A stretch of DNA of 64,000 nucleotides from a virus: the IMG/VR virus record IMGVR_UViG_3300013004_000041, positions 17,061 through 81,060 of that record; one strand, 5' to 3'. Below the pieces are notes generated by a model that saw only the letters and a list, made by a program, of their open reading frames with translations, did not search any database and had not been told where the DNA came from. The position numbers and the translations under genes are program-made. Position 1 is the first letter of the stretch. Every line of letters begins with the position of its first letter. Below, piece after piece: positions 19,470 to 28,900 of this stretch.

Positions 19470-19918
19470 TAAACATCTACCGCCTGATTTTCAGATCTGC
19501 GAATAACTAACTTATAATATTCTGTACTGCCAAAAGGACCAACAAATGGATCTTGTGTGGCTATTTCAAATATTGTAGATTTACCTGCACGTGGTCCAGA
19601 TGTTTCTAAATATATTTCATTACAGTTTTTATCTCTTATATTTGTAATAATGACGTTAGTAATTGAATTACGAGCCTCTAAACTTGAGATACGAATATCA
19701 GTTCTAGCCCGTCCAAGTAGCACCTTGTCTTGTGTAATATTAATATTTGGGGTTACTTCTTCTTTAAATGCAGTTCCAGCAGCAGTAAATGAGCATGCAA
19801 TAACTCTATCTAAAATCCAAGTTTTCTTTACTTCTCCGTAAATGCCCTGCTCAACTATTGGGTGATATACATCTGCTTGCATTGGGAATGCGAAGTCTGG
19901 AGTTTCGCATATAACCAT
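19469..19918 (-). CDS. Head closure-like connector protein
   Basis: 149 aa, beta-rich ('KVLLGRARTDIRISSLEARNSITNV'), lying between the adaptor and the gp10-like protein. The size and place match head-closure proteins (gp16/FII class) that seal the packaged head. Translationally coupled (TAATG). Assigned from gene order only. Confidence 0.5.
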   Translation of the reverse strand: MVICETPDFAFPMQADVYHPIVEQGIYGEVKKTWILDRVIACSFTAAGTAFKEEVTPNINITQDKVLLGRARTDIRISSLEARNSITNVIITNIRDKNCNEIYLETSGPRAGKSTIFEIATQDPFVGPFGSTEYYKLVIRRSENQAVDV

Positions 19919-20796
19919 TACAGAACTCCGACAAATTCTATTGGCTTGCTGTATTTATCAAGAATCTTATCTACAATTAAATTACCAGTGCCTTCAAAAA
20001 CAGCCTTATCAAATTGAATTCTAAATTGATCTGTATTATAAGCACCGATGTATCTCTTATAATAATCTAACTTACCGCACTCAATATCATGTATTAACAA
20101 CTCGGTTGCTCTCTTAATATCTTGTGGAACTTTGTTATATCCTACTTCAAGAGTAATTCTATAATCCCAGCCCTTGGGAAATCCTCTTGCAGAATAATCT
20201 AATTCAACAATATCTGTTGGAGATGCTGGCAATAAAATTCGTGCTGATTCATCTCTATTGATTGCATCAGAATACTTCATTGTAATTGCAGATCCGTCCG
20301 CAATGATTTCAAAATCTGTTACTGCATTCTCTAAATCATTTATATCATAAAGCAAAACGTTATTTTCATATACCTTAATAACTTCTTTTGCATCTACCCA
20401 AATTGGAATATAGTCTACTCCAAGTCCTGTTGTTTCTAAAACTCTTTTCTTATAATAAAACTCTACATCGCATACGGAGTCTATAATTGCTCTTGCTAAT
20501 TCTTCATTATTAGCATACGCTGCGATTTCGCTTGCTGTGTTTCCATGTTCATTTGGATTTACATATGGACGAACTACATCTACATATGTATCTTCTCCAT
20601 CTACCGTGATTTTATACTGAGTGTCATATTTTGAAGAAAGTGGAATTATTACTTTGCTTTCTGTACTAGAAGTAACTTCTCCAACTAATTCTGAAAAGTC
20701 CGCCATATCAACTACAGTATATTCATACTCAGTTGAAGCATTAGAAACATCTAATGTAACTGTTAAATTATATGGCGGAACTCTCAAAATTTGCAT
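19918..20796 (-). CDS. Head-tail adaptor (connector) protein
   Basis: 292 aa, first connector gene after the capsid block. Residues 1-90 are a beta-rich domain (YTVVDMADFSELVGEV, then YKITVDGEDTYVDVVRPYV). The C-terminal half has a helical segment ending 'DIKRATELLIHDIECGKLDYYKRYIGAYNTDQFRIQFDK', which resembles head-tail adaptors that sit under the portal. It begins 1 nt after the stop of the 170-aa gene (TAAATG). Longer than the usual ~110-170 aa adaptor because of the extra N-terminal domain. Confidence 0.55.
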   Translation of the reverse strand: MQILRVPPYNLTVTLDVSNASTEYEYTVVDMADFSELVGEVTSSTESKVIIPLSSKYDTQYKITVDGEDTYVDVVRPYVNPNEHGNTASEIAAYANNEELARAIIDSVCDVEFYYKKRVLETTGLGVDYIPIWVDAKEVIKVYENNVLLYDINDLENAVTDFEIIADGSAITMKYSDAINRDESARILLPASPTDIVELDYSARGFPKGWDYRITLEVGYNKVPQDIKRATELLIHDIECGKLDYYKRYIGAYNTDQFRIQFDKAVFEGTGNLIVDKILDKYSKPIEFVGVL

Positions 20797-21309
20797 TTAG
20801 CGACCAAACTCCTTGGCTACTTCTTCTGGTGTAGCAAGTCTAATATGACTACGTGTTAACCACTTTTCTGCTTGATCTGGTGTAACAATGTTATATCCAC
20901 GATACACCTTGCCTACTGGACTCCAACTTACATTTTTAGTTGAGTAAAGTGCTACTGTCTTTTCTGCTTTCTTAGGTGCAGAAGCGGCAGGCTTATTTAC
21001 TTTACGTGGAGTTTCAGTAACACCAATTACACCGTTAACGACTGATCCAATTCCCTGAACTGTTTCAGAGTTTGATCTGCCGAAATCTGATGTTGTAATT
21101 GCATCTGTAGATTCTTGAGCCTCAGAAATTGATGCTTCAAGATTATTTTCTACCGCCACCTCTTCAACCTTAGTTTCTGGCATAGGAGCCTCTACAACTG
21201 GTTCTTCGACAACTGGTACTTCTACTGGTGCTTCTACTGGTGCTTCTGGAGCAACAGTATCTTCTACTGGTGCTTCATTAACTTCATTATTAAAATTATT
21301 TTCTTCCAT
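20797..21309 (-). CDS. Head-associated protein with acidic Pro/Glu/Val-rich N-terminus
   Basis: 170 aa in two parts. Residues 1-80 are a low-complexity acidic stretch built from APVEAPVE-type units, probably disordered. Residues about 110-170 are a basic folded domain (KKAEKTVALYSTKNVSW...WLTRSHIRLATPEEVAKEFG). It follows the major capsid gene, has its own probable promoter and AGGAGG ribosome binding site, and precedes the adaptor. A capsid decoration or head-completion role is plausible; not proven by sequence. Confidence 0.5.
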   Translation of the reverse strand: MEENNFNNEVNEAPVEDTVAPEAPVEAPVEVPVVEEPVVEAPMPETKVEEVAVENNLEASISEAQESTDAITTSDFGRSNSETVQGIGSVVNGVIGVTETPRKVNKPAASAPKKAEKTVALYSTKNVSWSPVGKVYRGYNIVTPDQAEKWLTRSHIRLATPEEVAKEFGR

Positions 21310-21331
21310 TATTTAACCTCCTATGTAAACT

Positions 21332-21337
21332 ATTATA
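21332..21337 (-). promoter_or_regulatory. Possible -10 box for the connector operon
   Basis: TATAAT on the minus strand between the terminator at 21355-21387 and the AGGAGG of the gene at 21309. This arrangement mirrors the terminator-promoter junction at 17.5 kb. Confidence 0.5.
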
Positions 21338-21354
21338 ACAGAATACTAAAGATA

Positions 21355-21387
21355 AGAGGGGGAGGAGAATTAACCCCTTCCCCCTCT
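21355..21387 (-). terminator. Intrinsic terminator after the major capsid gene
   Basis: A perfect 9-bp stem AGAGGGGGA/TCCCCCTCT with a 15-nt loop, 20 bp beyond the capsid stop codon. The downstream T tract is short (TATCTTTA), so termination may be partial, lowering expression of the connector genes relative to capsid. Confidence 0.75.
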
Positions 21388-21407
21388 CAAAAGGTACTGA
21401 TTACAGA

Positions 21408-22535
21408 TTATGCATCTGCTGCAGCATCTGCCCACGCAATTGCGTCTTCTTCTTCCCATTGAATACCGAAGCGAACGAACACAGTATATTCAATTGTGTC
21501 CTTCTTAGCAACATATTCACGGTTGACGACGATATCACGCTGGAAGCCCCATACACGGTTCTGTGGGAATGTCAAATCGACATATCCTTCAGGGTAGTAA
21601 GGAACTTCTTGGACATCAATTCCGAGGACACGAGTTGTACGTGCTCCACCGAATGTCTGGCCTTGACCATCAAGGTATGCCTGTGTATTTGCATAGGTAT
21701 TACCATTCTTACCAAGTGCTTCAGCGATTGCATCAGACAATGTACCGTTATTCTTAACGATACCTGCGAATGCATCTGTACCTGCGTAGAACTTAAGATT
21801 GTTCTTAAGTGCACGGTACTTGCGTGGCATAGCAAGGATAATTTCCTGCATCTTCTCTGGAGTCCATGCATTGTCAGCAACGGTAATTGCTGCTTCATGT
21901 GAGTCTCCATTGTCCTTGTGCTTCTTGATGAAGCCAGACATAATTGAAAGGAATGGCGCTGTTGCACCATCACCATTGATAGCAAGATCCTCAATATCGT
22001 TAGCAAAAGCATTGGTCATCAAGCGAACTAGATGATCTTCCAATGCACCTCCTTCGACATTGTCTTCAAGTGCTTCAGCAGAAACTTCCCAATCAAGACG
22101 AATCTTCTTGGTTGTTAGTTCTACCTTTGAGAATGTAGCACCAGTGTTTGTGTAATTACCAACTGCCTGAGCAGCGGCACGAATAACACGCTCACCAACA
22201 TTAATCTTCTCTAATTCCATACTGTTTGCTCGCATAGTCACACGACGACCATCTTGAGCAAGAATGGTTGCATCCCAAACATAATCGATAAAACGACGTG
22301 CTTGTTCAGGACGTAAAATTCCGCTTGCAGCATCACCCGAAGGATTTACGGCATTAGGACCAGTGGTTACTCCAAAGTTAGCATTTGGGATGTTACCAAG
22401 TGTGTCTGCACCTGGATCTGTTACACCACCAACACCACCTGAAGCAAAAGCGCCTTGACCTTGATAAAGACCTGGTGCTGTTCCGCCTAGTTCGCCAGTT
22501 TCTCCTGGCTGGTTTTTCTTAATCTCTTCCGACAT
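21408..22535 (-). CDS. Major capsid protein (HK97 fold)
   Basis: 375 aa. The N-terminal ~75 residues are Gly/Ala/Pro-rich and disordered. The rest follows the HK97-type pattern: an N-arm (ILRPEQARRFIDYVWDATILAQDGRR), E-loop strands, a spine helix region (DHLVRLMTNAFANDIEDLAINGDG), then a P-domain and A-domain ending FVRFGIQWEEEDAIAWAD. It is preceded by the protease/scaffold gene and followed by a strong terminator. AGGAGGTGA lies 6 nt before the ATG, the best ribosome binding site in the operon. Codon use is richer in G+C than neighbouring fibre genes, fitting high expression. Confidence 0.9.
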   Translation of the reverse strand: MSEEIKKNQPGETGELGGTAPGLYQGQGAFASGGVGGVTDPGADTLGNIPNANFGVTTGPNAVNPSGDAASGILRPEQARRFIDYVWDATILAQDGRRVTMRANSMELEKINVGERVIRAAAQAVGNYTNTGATFSKVELTTKKIRLDWEVSAEALEDNVEGGALEDHLVRLMTNAFANDIEDLAINGDGATAPFLSIMSGFIKKHKDNGDSHEAAITVADNAWTPEKMQEIILAMPRKYRALKNNLKFYAGTDAFAGIVKNNGTLSDAIAEALGKNGNTYANTQAYLDGQGQTFGGARTTRVLGIDVQEVPYYPEGYVDLTFPQNRVWGFQRDIVVNREYVAKKDTIEYTVFVRFGIQWEEEDAIAWADAAADA

Positions 22536-22558
22536 ATTGTCACCTCCTAAGTGATTAC

Positions 22559-23893
22559 TTAATTAAATAAGTCGGCTGTTTTGAGGAAACGTCCGCCCCA
22601 TAGGGATTTTTCAACCATTTCTGGTTGTTCCTGTACGATCTCGCCTAGATCGCCAGACTTTCGGAAAGCAGTATCTGCTTCTACTGCGTCTACTCTCTTT
22701 CCAAATTTATTAACTTGTTCTGTTGTTGCAGCAATGTCTTTGGCGACTGCATCAAGTGAACTTTTTACTGTTTCTGTATCAACCTTTGTAGACTTAAGCA
22801 TTTCTACTTCTGCCTGCAAAGACTTTACAGTTTCAACTAAATCGCTAAAGGCTGATGTGATTGTATTCTTGATTTCTGCAACTGCGTCAACAATTGCTTC
22901 ATCTGATTTAGATACTTCTGTAGCAACCTCTGCTGCTGGTGCTTCAACTGATTCCTCAGCCTTTGCAACTTCTTCTGCTGCAGCCTCTTCAGACTTTTCA
23001 ACAGTTTCTTCTGCTACGACAGTCTCTTCAGACTTTTCAGTAACTTCTGCAACAGGAGCCTCAACTACGGCATCTGCCTCTGGAGCGATTTCTTCTGACT
23101 TAATAACTTCGACTGAATCATCAGCCTTTGTCTTTTTTGCCATAGGATCTTCCTCCTTGTTAATCTTAGCATCAATGCCTTTAGCACTATCTACTAAGAA
23201 TTTGATTATATCCATTTTTTCATTATCCGTTTTTTCAACGAACCCTATATTTTTCATTTCGTTTCCAGTAGTTGGACTAACGACTGTTTCTTCTTCTGAT
23301 ACCATAACTAATCCAGACTCTTCATCATAAAAAACATTTTCAAGTGCTACATCTGCACCCTTAACAATTTCAACACCGTCAACTTTTTCTACATGCATAA
23401 TATTTGCAAATTGATTTGCTGGAGAATCTACAAGAGATAACTCTACAAGATCATAATCTTTAATAATTCTAATTGTGGAATCTGACTTCTCATCATAACC
23501 ATCATCCCACTTATTCATACGACCACCAATAGAAAATCCTGTTAGTGTACCGTCCAAAACTTTTTCCCATGTATCTTGTGCACCTTTTGAAACATATGCT
23601 GAAACAAAAACTCCAGAATAAAATTTCTTTGTCTCTGGATCGAAATATCTATCTTCTTTAAAATTAACCATCTTGCCAACTGCTAGTGGTTGATGCATTT
23701 CACGAATGTTTCCACGAAACTTTGAAAAGGCTTTCATGGATGCATCTGATGTAACAATATCTCCTTGCTTATCAAGGTTATCAAGGGATGCAAATCCTGA
23801 GACGATACGTCTCTCTTTATCTACCTTCGCAAAAGGAAGGGAAAGGCGAACATTCTCGCCCTCTGTATTCCAATGGGCTTTTGATATAGTCAT
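22559..23893 (-). CDS. Prohead protease fused to scaffold domain
   Basis: 444 aa. Residues 1-160 are a prohead protease of the S78/XkdF type: H67 in EMHQPLAVGK, S121 in GFSIGG and E151 in LVELSLVDSPAN match the His-Ser-Glu order and spacing of HK97 gp4 (H65, S114, E148). Residues about 195-330 are Ala/Val/Glu-rich and acidic, and 330-425 are coiled coil (IVDAVAEIKNTITSAFSDLVETVK), the layout of a scaffold. A fused protease-scaffold explains why no separate scaffold gene precedes the capsid. No ribosome binding site; TATAAT lies 10 nt before the ATG, suggesting a leaderless mRNA. Confidence 0.85.
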   Translation of the reverse strand: MTISKAHWNTEGENVRLSLPFAKVDKERRIVSGFASLDNLDKQGDIVTSDASMKAFSKFRGNIREMHQPLAVGKMVNFKEDRYFDPETKKFYSGVFVSAYVSKGAQDTWEKVLDGTLTGFSIGGRMNKWDDGYDEKSDSTIRIIKDYDLVELSLVDSPANQFANIMHVEKVDGVEIVKGADVALENVFYDEESGLVMVSEEETVVSPTTGNEMKNIGFVEKTDNEKMDIIKFLVDSAKGIDAKINKEEDPMAKKTKADDSVEVIKSEEIAPEADAVVEAPVAEVTEKSEETVVAEETVEKSEEAAAEEVAKAEESVEAPAAEVATEVSKSDEAIVDAVAEIKNTITSAFSDLVETVKSLQAEVEMLKSTKVDTETVKSSLDAVAKDIAATTEQVNKFGKRVDAVEADTAFRKSGDLGEIVQEQPEMVEKSLWGGRFLKTADLFN

Positions 23894-23903
23894 ACTAGTA
23901 TAT

Positions 23904-23909
23904 ATTATA
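23904..23909 (-). promoter_or_regulatory. -10 box of a probable leaderless promoter for protease/capsid
   Basis: TATAAT ending 10 nt before the ATG at 23893, with no purine-rich ribosome binding site in between. It lies in the 53-bp gap after the portal stop. Confidence 0.5.
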
Positions 23910-23946
23910 GAGCCTTTTTATATAAATGTGGAAAAACTGTGGAAAA

Positions 23947-25548
23947 CTATGTGGATGAACGGCCTTCACCCTTTGGGTTTCTACCACTAATTGTGGCAGC
24001 ACCGTCAGACTGATTGTTCATTCGTTCTCCGTCCCTTGCCCTATCAGCATTATCATTTGCTGCTTGTTCTGGCTTAGGATTAAAAGGCTCGTCTCCTCCT
24101 TCCCTTTGTGGGAGGCCAAGGATTGATCTAGCCTCATTTGGAAGCATAACCTGTGTCTTTATATATCTTTCTACAATCTGAGATTGAGCAATTTCGTCTG
24201 TTAAAGTTAGTTCATTAAACTTTAATACTAGAACGTCCGTCTTTTCTTTAACTATCTTATTTATAATTTTTTCTAATTCTCTTTGTGCTGGTCTTGCAAC
24301 CTGCTCTTTAAATGTACGGTCTTGAGCCATCGCTGCTGCTATTGAGCCAGCGTCACCTCCACCAATCTTTGACAATGGAACTTGGTGAGCAATTAAGACA
24401 TCGTCTCTATTTTGTTTGCGATATCTTTCAAATGATCCTTCTTGGACACCATTTTCAATCGGTTCCATTTTAAACTCAACCTTGTTGGTATCTGAATCAC
24501 CAGGGAGTGGGATATAAAGCGTTCTATGAGATTGACCCTTAAGTCCCGTTTGCAAAAATCTAAACATTTTATCTTCTGCGTCAGCCGAAAGTTTAGCACC
24601 CTTTAACGTCACAACATAACGAGGGACAGCCTTATTGCTAAAGTAGTCAATGTTATATTGCGACGCTAACTGGTCTCCATGGAGCGATGTTATTGCCGAC
24701 ATGATATCTGGAACACCATAAAAAGTATTTAAAGGCGAATACTGTTTAAAGTGAATAATCTCGTTAGGTCTTGGATCGTCCGTAACTGGATTATTGTTTT
24801 TTGCTCCAAAATTTCTAAAGTATACAACTTTACTTCCAATGATTTGAACATACCCATCACGTAATCTACGAACACGCATTGTGGTTGCAGGAATGTGTCC
24901 GATGTATCCAATTTCTCCACGAGTTGTTCTACCAACTTCTAAGAAACCGTTTCCTACTGCCTGAACATCTGTATATACTTTCATCATTGTTGTTGTAAAA
25001 GAATCATCATCATTTAATGATTCAATCCATTCATGCATTTCAATTTTTGCACGTTCAATTCTATTTCTTGCTCTTCCTACTTGATCTTTATCTTTATTAG
25101 ATTCAAGTCGTAACATTGTGCTTGGAGATACTTCAAAGTCATACCCAAGTCCTACAATATTTTCTACCTTTGCGTCAATCGCTGCGTGGTTTGCAAAAGA
25201 TGTATCATAATAATTTGCAAGTTCGTAAACATTCCATGGTGGTGTGATTACATCAAATAGTCCGTATCCATTTCTGTATACCGTTCCAGGATTAATTTCT
25301 TTTGACTTTGCATCTCCTAAGCCATGCTGCTCTGCTCTTGCACTATCAATATATCCCTGACTTGGGTTATTAGCAGTTGCTTTTTCAACAACTCTGTTAG
25401 TTCTTCTTTTAAAATTATTATCAATACCAGAATAGGACTTTAATTCTGTCCAAGACTTGTTAAATGGATCTGCAGATTTAAATGCATCGTTTTGATTGAT
25501 TGGCTCATCAATTCTTGCGCCGAGCACATATTCTCTTTCTTCTGACAT
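23947..25548 (-). CDS. Portal protein
   Basis: 533 aa, of the phage portal family related to PBSX/SPP1 portals: the dodecamer forms the DNA entry vertex and docks the terminase. Diagnostic segments include 'FKQYSPLNTFYGVPDIMSAITSLHGDQLASQYNIDYFSN', 'HQVPLSKIGGGDAGSIAAAMAQDRTFKEQVARPAQRELEKII', a wing and clip region, and a polar C-terminal tail. Its start overlaps the stop of the 134-aa gene (TAATG). The protease/scaffold and capsid follow, as in HK97-like modules. The terminase, usually adjacent, is not upstream here. Confidence 0.9.
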   Translation of the reverse strand: MSEEREYVLGARIDEPINQNDAFKSADPFNKSWTELKSYSGIDNNFKRRTNRVVEKATANNPSQGYIDSARAEQHGLGDAKSKEINPGTVYRNGYGLFDVITPPWNVYELANYYDTSFANHAAIDAKVENIVGLGYDFEVSPSTMLRLESNKDKDQVGRARNRIERAKIEMHEWIESLNDDDSFTTTMMKVYTDVQAVGNGFLEVGRTTRGEIGYIGHIPATTMRVRRLRDGYVQIIGSKVVYFRNFGAKNNNPVTDDPRPNEIIHFKQYSPLNTFYGVPDIMSAITSLHGDQLASQYNIDYFSNKAVPRYVVTLKGAKLSADAEDKMFRFLQTGLKGQSHRTLYIPLPGDSDTNKVEFKMEPIENGVQEGSFERYRKQNRDDVLIAHQVPLSKIGGGDAGSIAAAMAQDRTFKEQVARPAQRELEKIINKIVKEKTDVLVLKFNELTLTDEIAQSQIVERYIKTQVMLPNEARSILGLPQREGGDEPFNPKPEQAANDNADRARDGERMNNQSDGAATISGRNPKGEGRSST

Positions 25549-25952
25549 TATTCTTCGTCTCCATACTTTGCAATAGTATCCTTGGCTGCTTGTACTGCTC
25601 CAAGGTCGTTAAGGTTAGGTATAAGTCCAGCCTTCATTCTATCTACTTGCTCTGAGTATTCTTCATCAGTTACTCTACCCATACCAGCAAAAAAGTATGG
25701 CTCTCCATCTGGCTCTCCATAGTATGCTGCTGCCTGCTTTAATTCTGCGATTCTTCCAAGATCACCCTTCATTGATGGAATATTTAATATGTTTCCATTT
25801 CCATCAGTAAACCATTTGCCATTAGACTTTTTCCAAACATAGATTCCCCAGTCATAGTTTTTATCTATTAGAGTTACCTTAGTTTCGCCTATCTGTCCAG
25901 GCATTCTGGGCTTACCGTTTTTGTCAAAAAGTGACTGATCTTTGTTTTTCAT
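25548..25952 (-). CDS. Small protein before portal, unknown function
   Basis: 134 aa from the ATG at 25952 (an in-frame GTG sits two codons earlier). Residues about 25-75 form a compact domain with aromatic strands (KNYDWGIYVWKKSNGKWFTDGNGNILNIPS). The C-terminus is helical and acidic. I chose the ATG because TATACT ends 7 nt before it and there is no ribosome binding site, the same leaderless spacing seen at other genes. It is coupled to the portal gene, so a head-assembly or virion role is possible. Confidence 0.55.
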   Translation of the reverse strand: MKNKDQSLFDKNGKPRMPGQIGETKVTLIDKNYDWGIYVWKKSNGKWFTDGNGNILNIPSMKGDLGRIAELKQAAAYYGEPDGEPYFFAGMGRVTDEEYSEQVDRMKAGLIPNLNDLGAVQAAKDTIAKYGDEE

Positions 25953-25959
25953 AACCACC

Positions 25960-25965
25960 AGTATA
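25960..25965 (-). promoter_or_regulatory. -10 box of a probable leaderless promoter before the portal operon
   Basis: TATACT ending 7 nt before the ATG at 25952. A second TATAAT lies 10 bp further upstream (25970-25975). Confidence 0.5.
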
Positions 25966-25970
25966 CCATA

Positions 25971-28900
25971 TTATACTGGATCTGATATCTGAGATTGCCA
26001 TGCTATATCCTTATATACAGAATATTCGTAACTCTTAAACCTGAATGGCCTTGTGTCATCAACAATTATTTTATTAGTTCCTGTATATGCCTTATATAAA
26101 TCTACTGGGCTAACTCCATAATAACTTATTGAAGACTGGACTAAGACTCCTTGCCAAACAAAATAGTCTGACCAATATTCCCAATTAAATAATCCATCAG
26201 TAGCAAACTTTACTCTAGACCAAGGTCTTTCCGCTACTGTCTGAATTGCCTGAAGGCTAGTAGTTTCATAAAAGGACAGAGCGTTAAAAATAATTGGTCC
26301 ATTAATCATAATTGAGCCAGTATAAGATTTAAAATTTAATATTTGAGGGAATCCTATTCCAAGCATTATCCACTCATTAACATTTATTACTGGCTCTTTA
26401 ACTATTTGACCGTTTACATAAAATGAAACACCATTATATAACGCTCCAGTACTTGCGTCTATTGCATATATTTTTGCCCTTTTGCCTGTAGGATGATTTG
26501 CTACCATATAAAACTTTATTGTTTTACCCTTTGCATTAATTTGCATTATTTGTGTTGGTGCGTATGAGAAAAAATCTCCATTAAACCTAATCAATGATTG
26601 CATAGCCATGACTTCATAATCTTGATATTTATTTGAGTTTATAGGAATTGCAACTCCACGATTTATAAAAGGATCATAGTCTCCTCTAAGTTCTAGCCCA
26701 GAATGTCTAGTTAGATATAGGTAAGGGGATGAACCTTTGTAAACTGTTAATGGGTTTTTAGTTTTGTAGTTATAGTAATAACCGCTATTTGTATATGGAT
26801 ATACTTGTGTTCCAAATCTTGTACCTATATTGTTTGCTGTATTGTAATTAAATGCCTGAGATGCCACCTGCAAACTTTTTATCTTTATTGGATGATATTT
26901 TATTCCATTTACATTAAACTCTAAATGAAAAACAATTGCTATATCATTAAAGTCTACACCACTTGGCGGATAGATAACTATATTATCCACAACCTCATAT
27001 TTTGTTGTCAACCAGTCGCTGCCTGGAGTTACTACTCCATTTTTAGGAACACTTTCTGTATTAGTAAAAAATCCATTAGATGCATTAGCGCCATCTTCTA
27101 AATACTCAAAAGTAATATAAGACTTTAACATAGAATTTGATGTATCATAAAAATATGACTTAACAGATCTTTCTGCTAAATCTTCATAGTTAACGTAACC
27201 AGTGTATAAATAATTGTCTAAAGATTCATAAGTTCTTTGTTGTGGGAAGGAGTATTCTGCAGATAGTTCTGAATATGTCCAACCGTCTTCGTCTATAACT
27301 TCAGACTCAACAAATTTAACTGGTGCTGGATAGTTAATATTAAACTGTAAAAAGTCTAAACTAAATTTACTATTACCATATTCATCTGTAATGTATTGTC
27401 CAAAATATGACAACGGAACATAGTCTTTCCAAGATCCGTTTACATCAACATCAACATAAAATGAATCAAAATAATTTTTAGGATTTATAGCAATGCTTGG
27501 CTTATGATCTGTTAATTTGTTTACAATAAATACAGAGGCGTCAAATTCAAAAGGATTTTCAGAGTTTATATAAGATGTCCAAAACTCTTGATCTGCGTCT
27601 CCACCATTATAATCAATTCCTGGACCGTATAAATTAAATATGTTCTCATAGTCTTTTGGTACTCCTAAATTATTAAATAAATTTTCTAAGTCTTTAATAT
27701 TTTTTTCTGAGCATATACCAATCTTATAAATGTTTCCAGTAAATGTTTTATCAAAGTTTTTTGTTCCTCCAACATACAGTTTTGAGGAATACAAGTTGTT
27801 GAAGAATGCTGTTAGATTGTTTCCGAAGTAGTCCCTAAATATGTCAATCTCTACTCCTACTGTAAAAATTTCATTATTAGGCACCTCTAAAGATTCATAA
27901 ATAGTTATTGGATTTTCTTGTCCGTACTTAAGAATATACTTAACTTTTTCTATGTCATCTTCTTTTATACACTCAATTGAAAAATATCCCGACTCATTCT
28001 CTATTCTCATTAAAACTTGTGCGCTGCCATTAAATGCTAATTCTTTTTTAAATATTCCGTAGAATCCATGAACTGGTTGGTTGTATAAATTAAAGTTATC
28101 AAAGTATAAATAAGAAGATATGCCGTCCCACTCTTCTGTAGGCTTTAAATTTAAAAATAGTTCTTCCTCATTTTGAATGACTGCACAATCAGTTAGTAGA
28201 TCTAATCCAGTTAATAACGTATTATTAGTTATTATTTCTGGTGTTGAGAATGTTGGCATGCTTAAAGTATTGTCTTGAACAACTATGTTGTCTAAAGATC
28301 CCTGAGACCAAGAACCAAGGTCTGGGTAATTATAGTTCTTTGTGTAATCTGCAAATCCATAGTCAAAGAGAACAGAACTGCCTCCGTATGACGCATTTAA
28401 ATTTTCTGGATACTGGACGCCTTGTCCATAAACAAATCTTCTTTTGGCAACAATTAATGGAACTAAGTAAGGATATATCGCTATACAGTCTACTTCTATT
28501 GGCTGAATATCTGAATATGCATAAAAAGCAATCCAATTATTAGACTTTCCAGATTCATCATAGTCATCTGGTAAAGAAAGAGAATCCCTTTCACTATTAA
28601 TTTGCAAAGATATGATCTCTTCACCATTAACTAATACCGTTGATAGCCCCTCAGAGTATCTCCAATGCATTAAAATAGGTCTTTCCCATTCACCTATGTA
28701 GTACGATTGGTAATTATTATTTATTTTTAAAACTATAAATGGTCCATCCAAATATATACCGTCGGTAGATCCTATTGGACCTACAATTCTTTTTGATGTA
28801 TTTGATGAATTGTTTGTTCTAATCCAAAACTCTAAAGTATAATCTTTATATCTTCCGCTTTCAGACATCATTCCATTTGAAGGTATAATTAAAGATGGCT

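Noticed and set aside
23925-23960. DnaA-like boxes (TTTTCCACA) between portal and protease
   Set aside because: They differ from the consensus and lie alone in A+T-rich DNA, without the CGTGTCG or CRP-like elements of the right arm.
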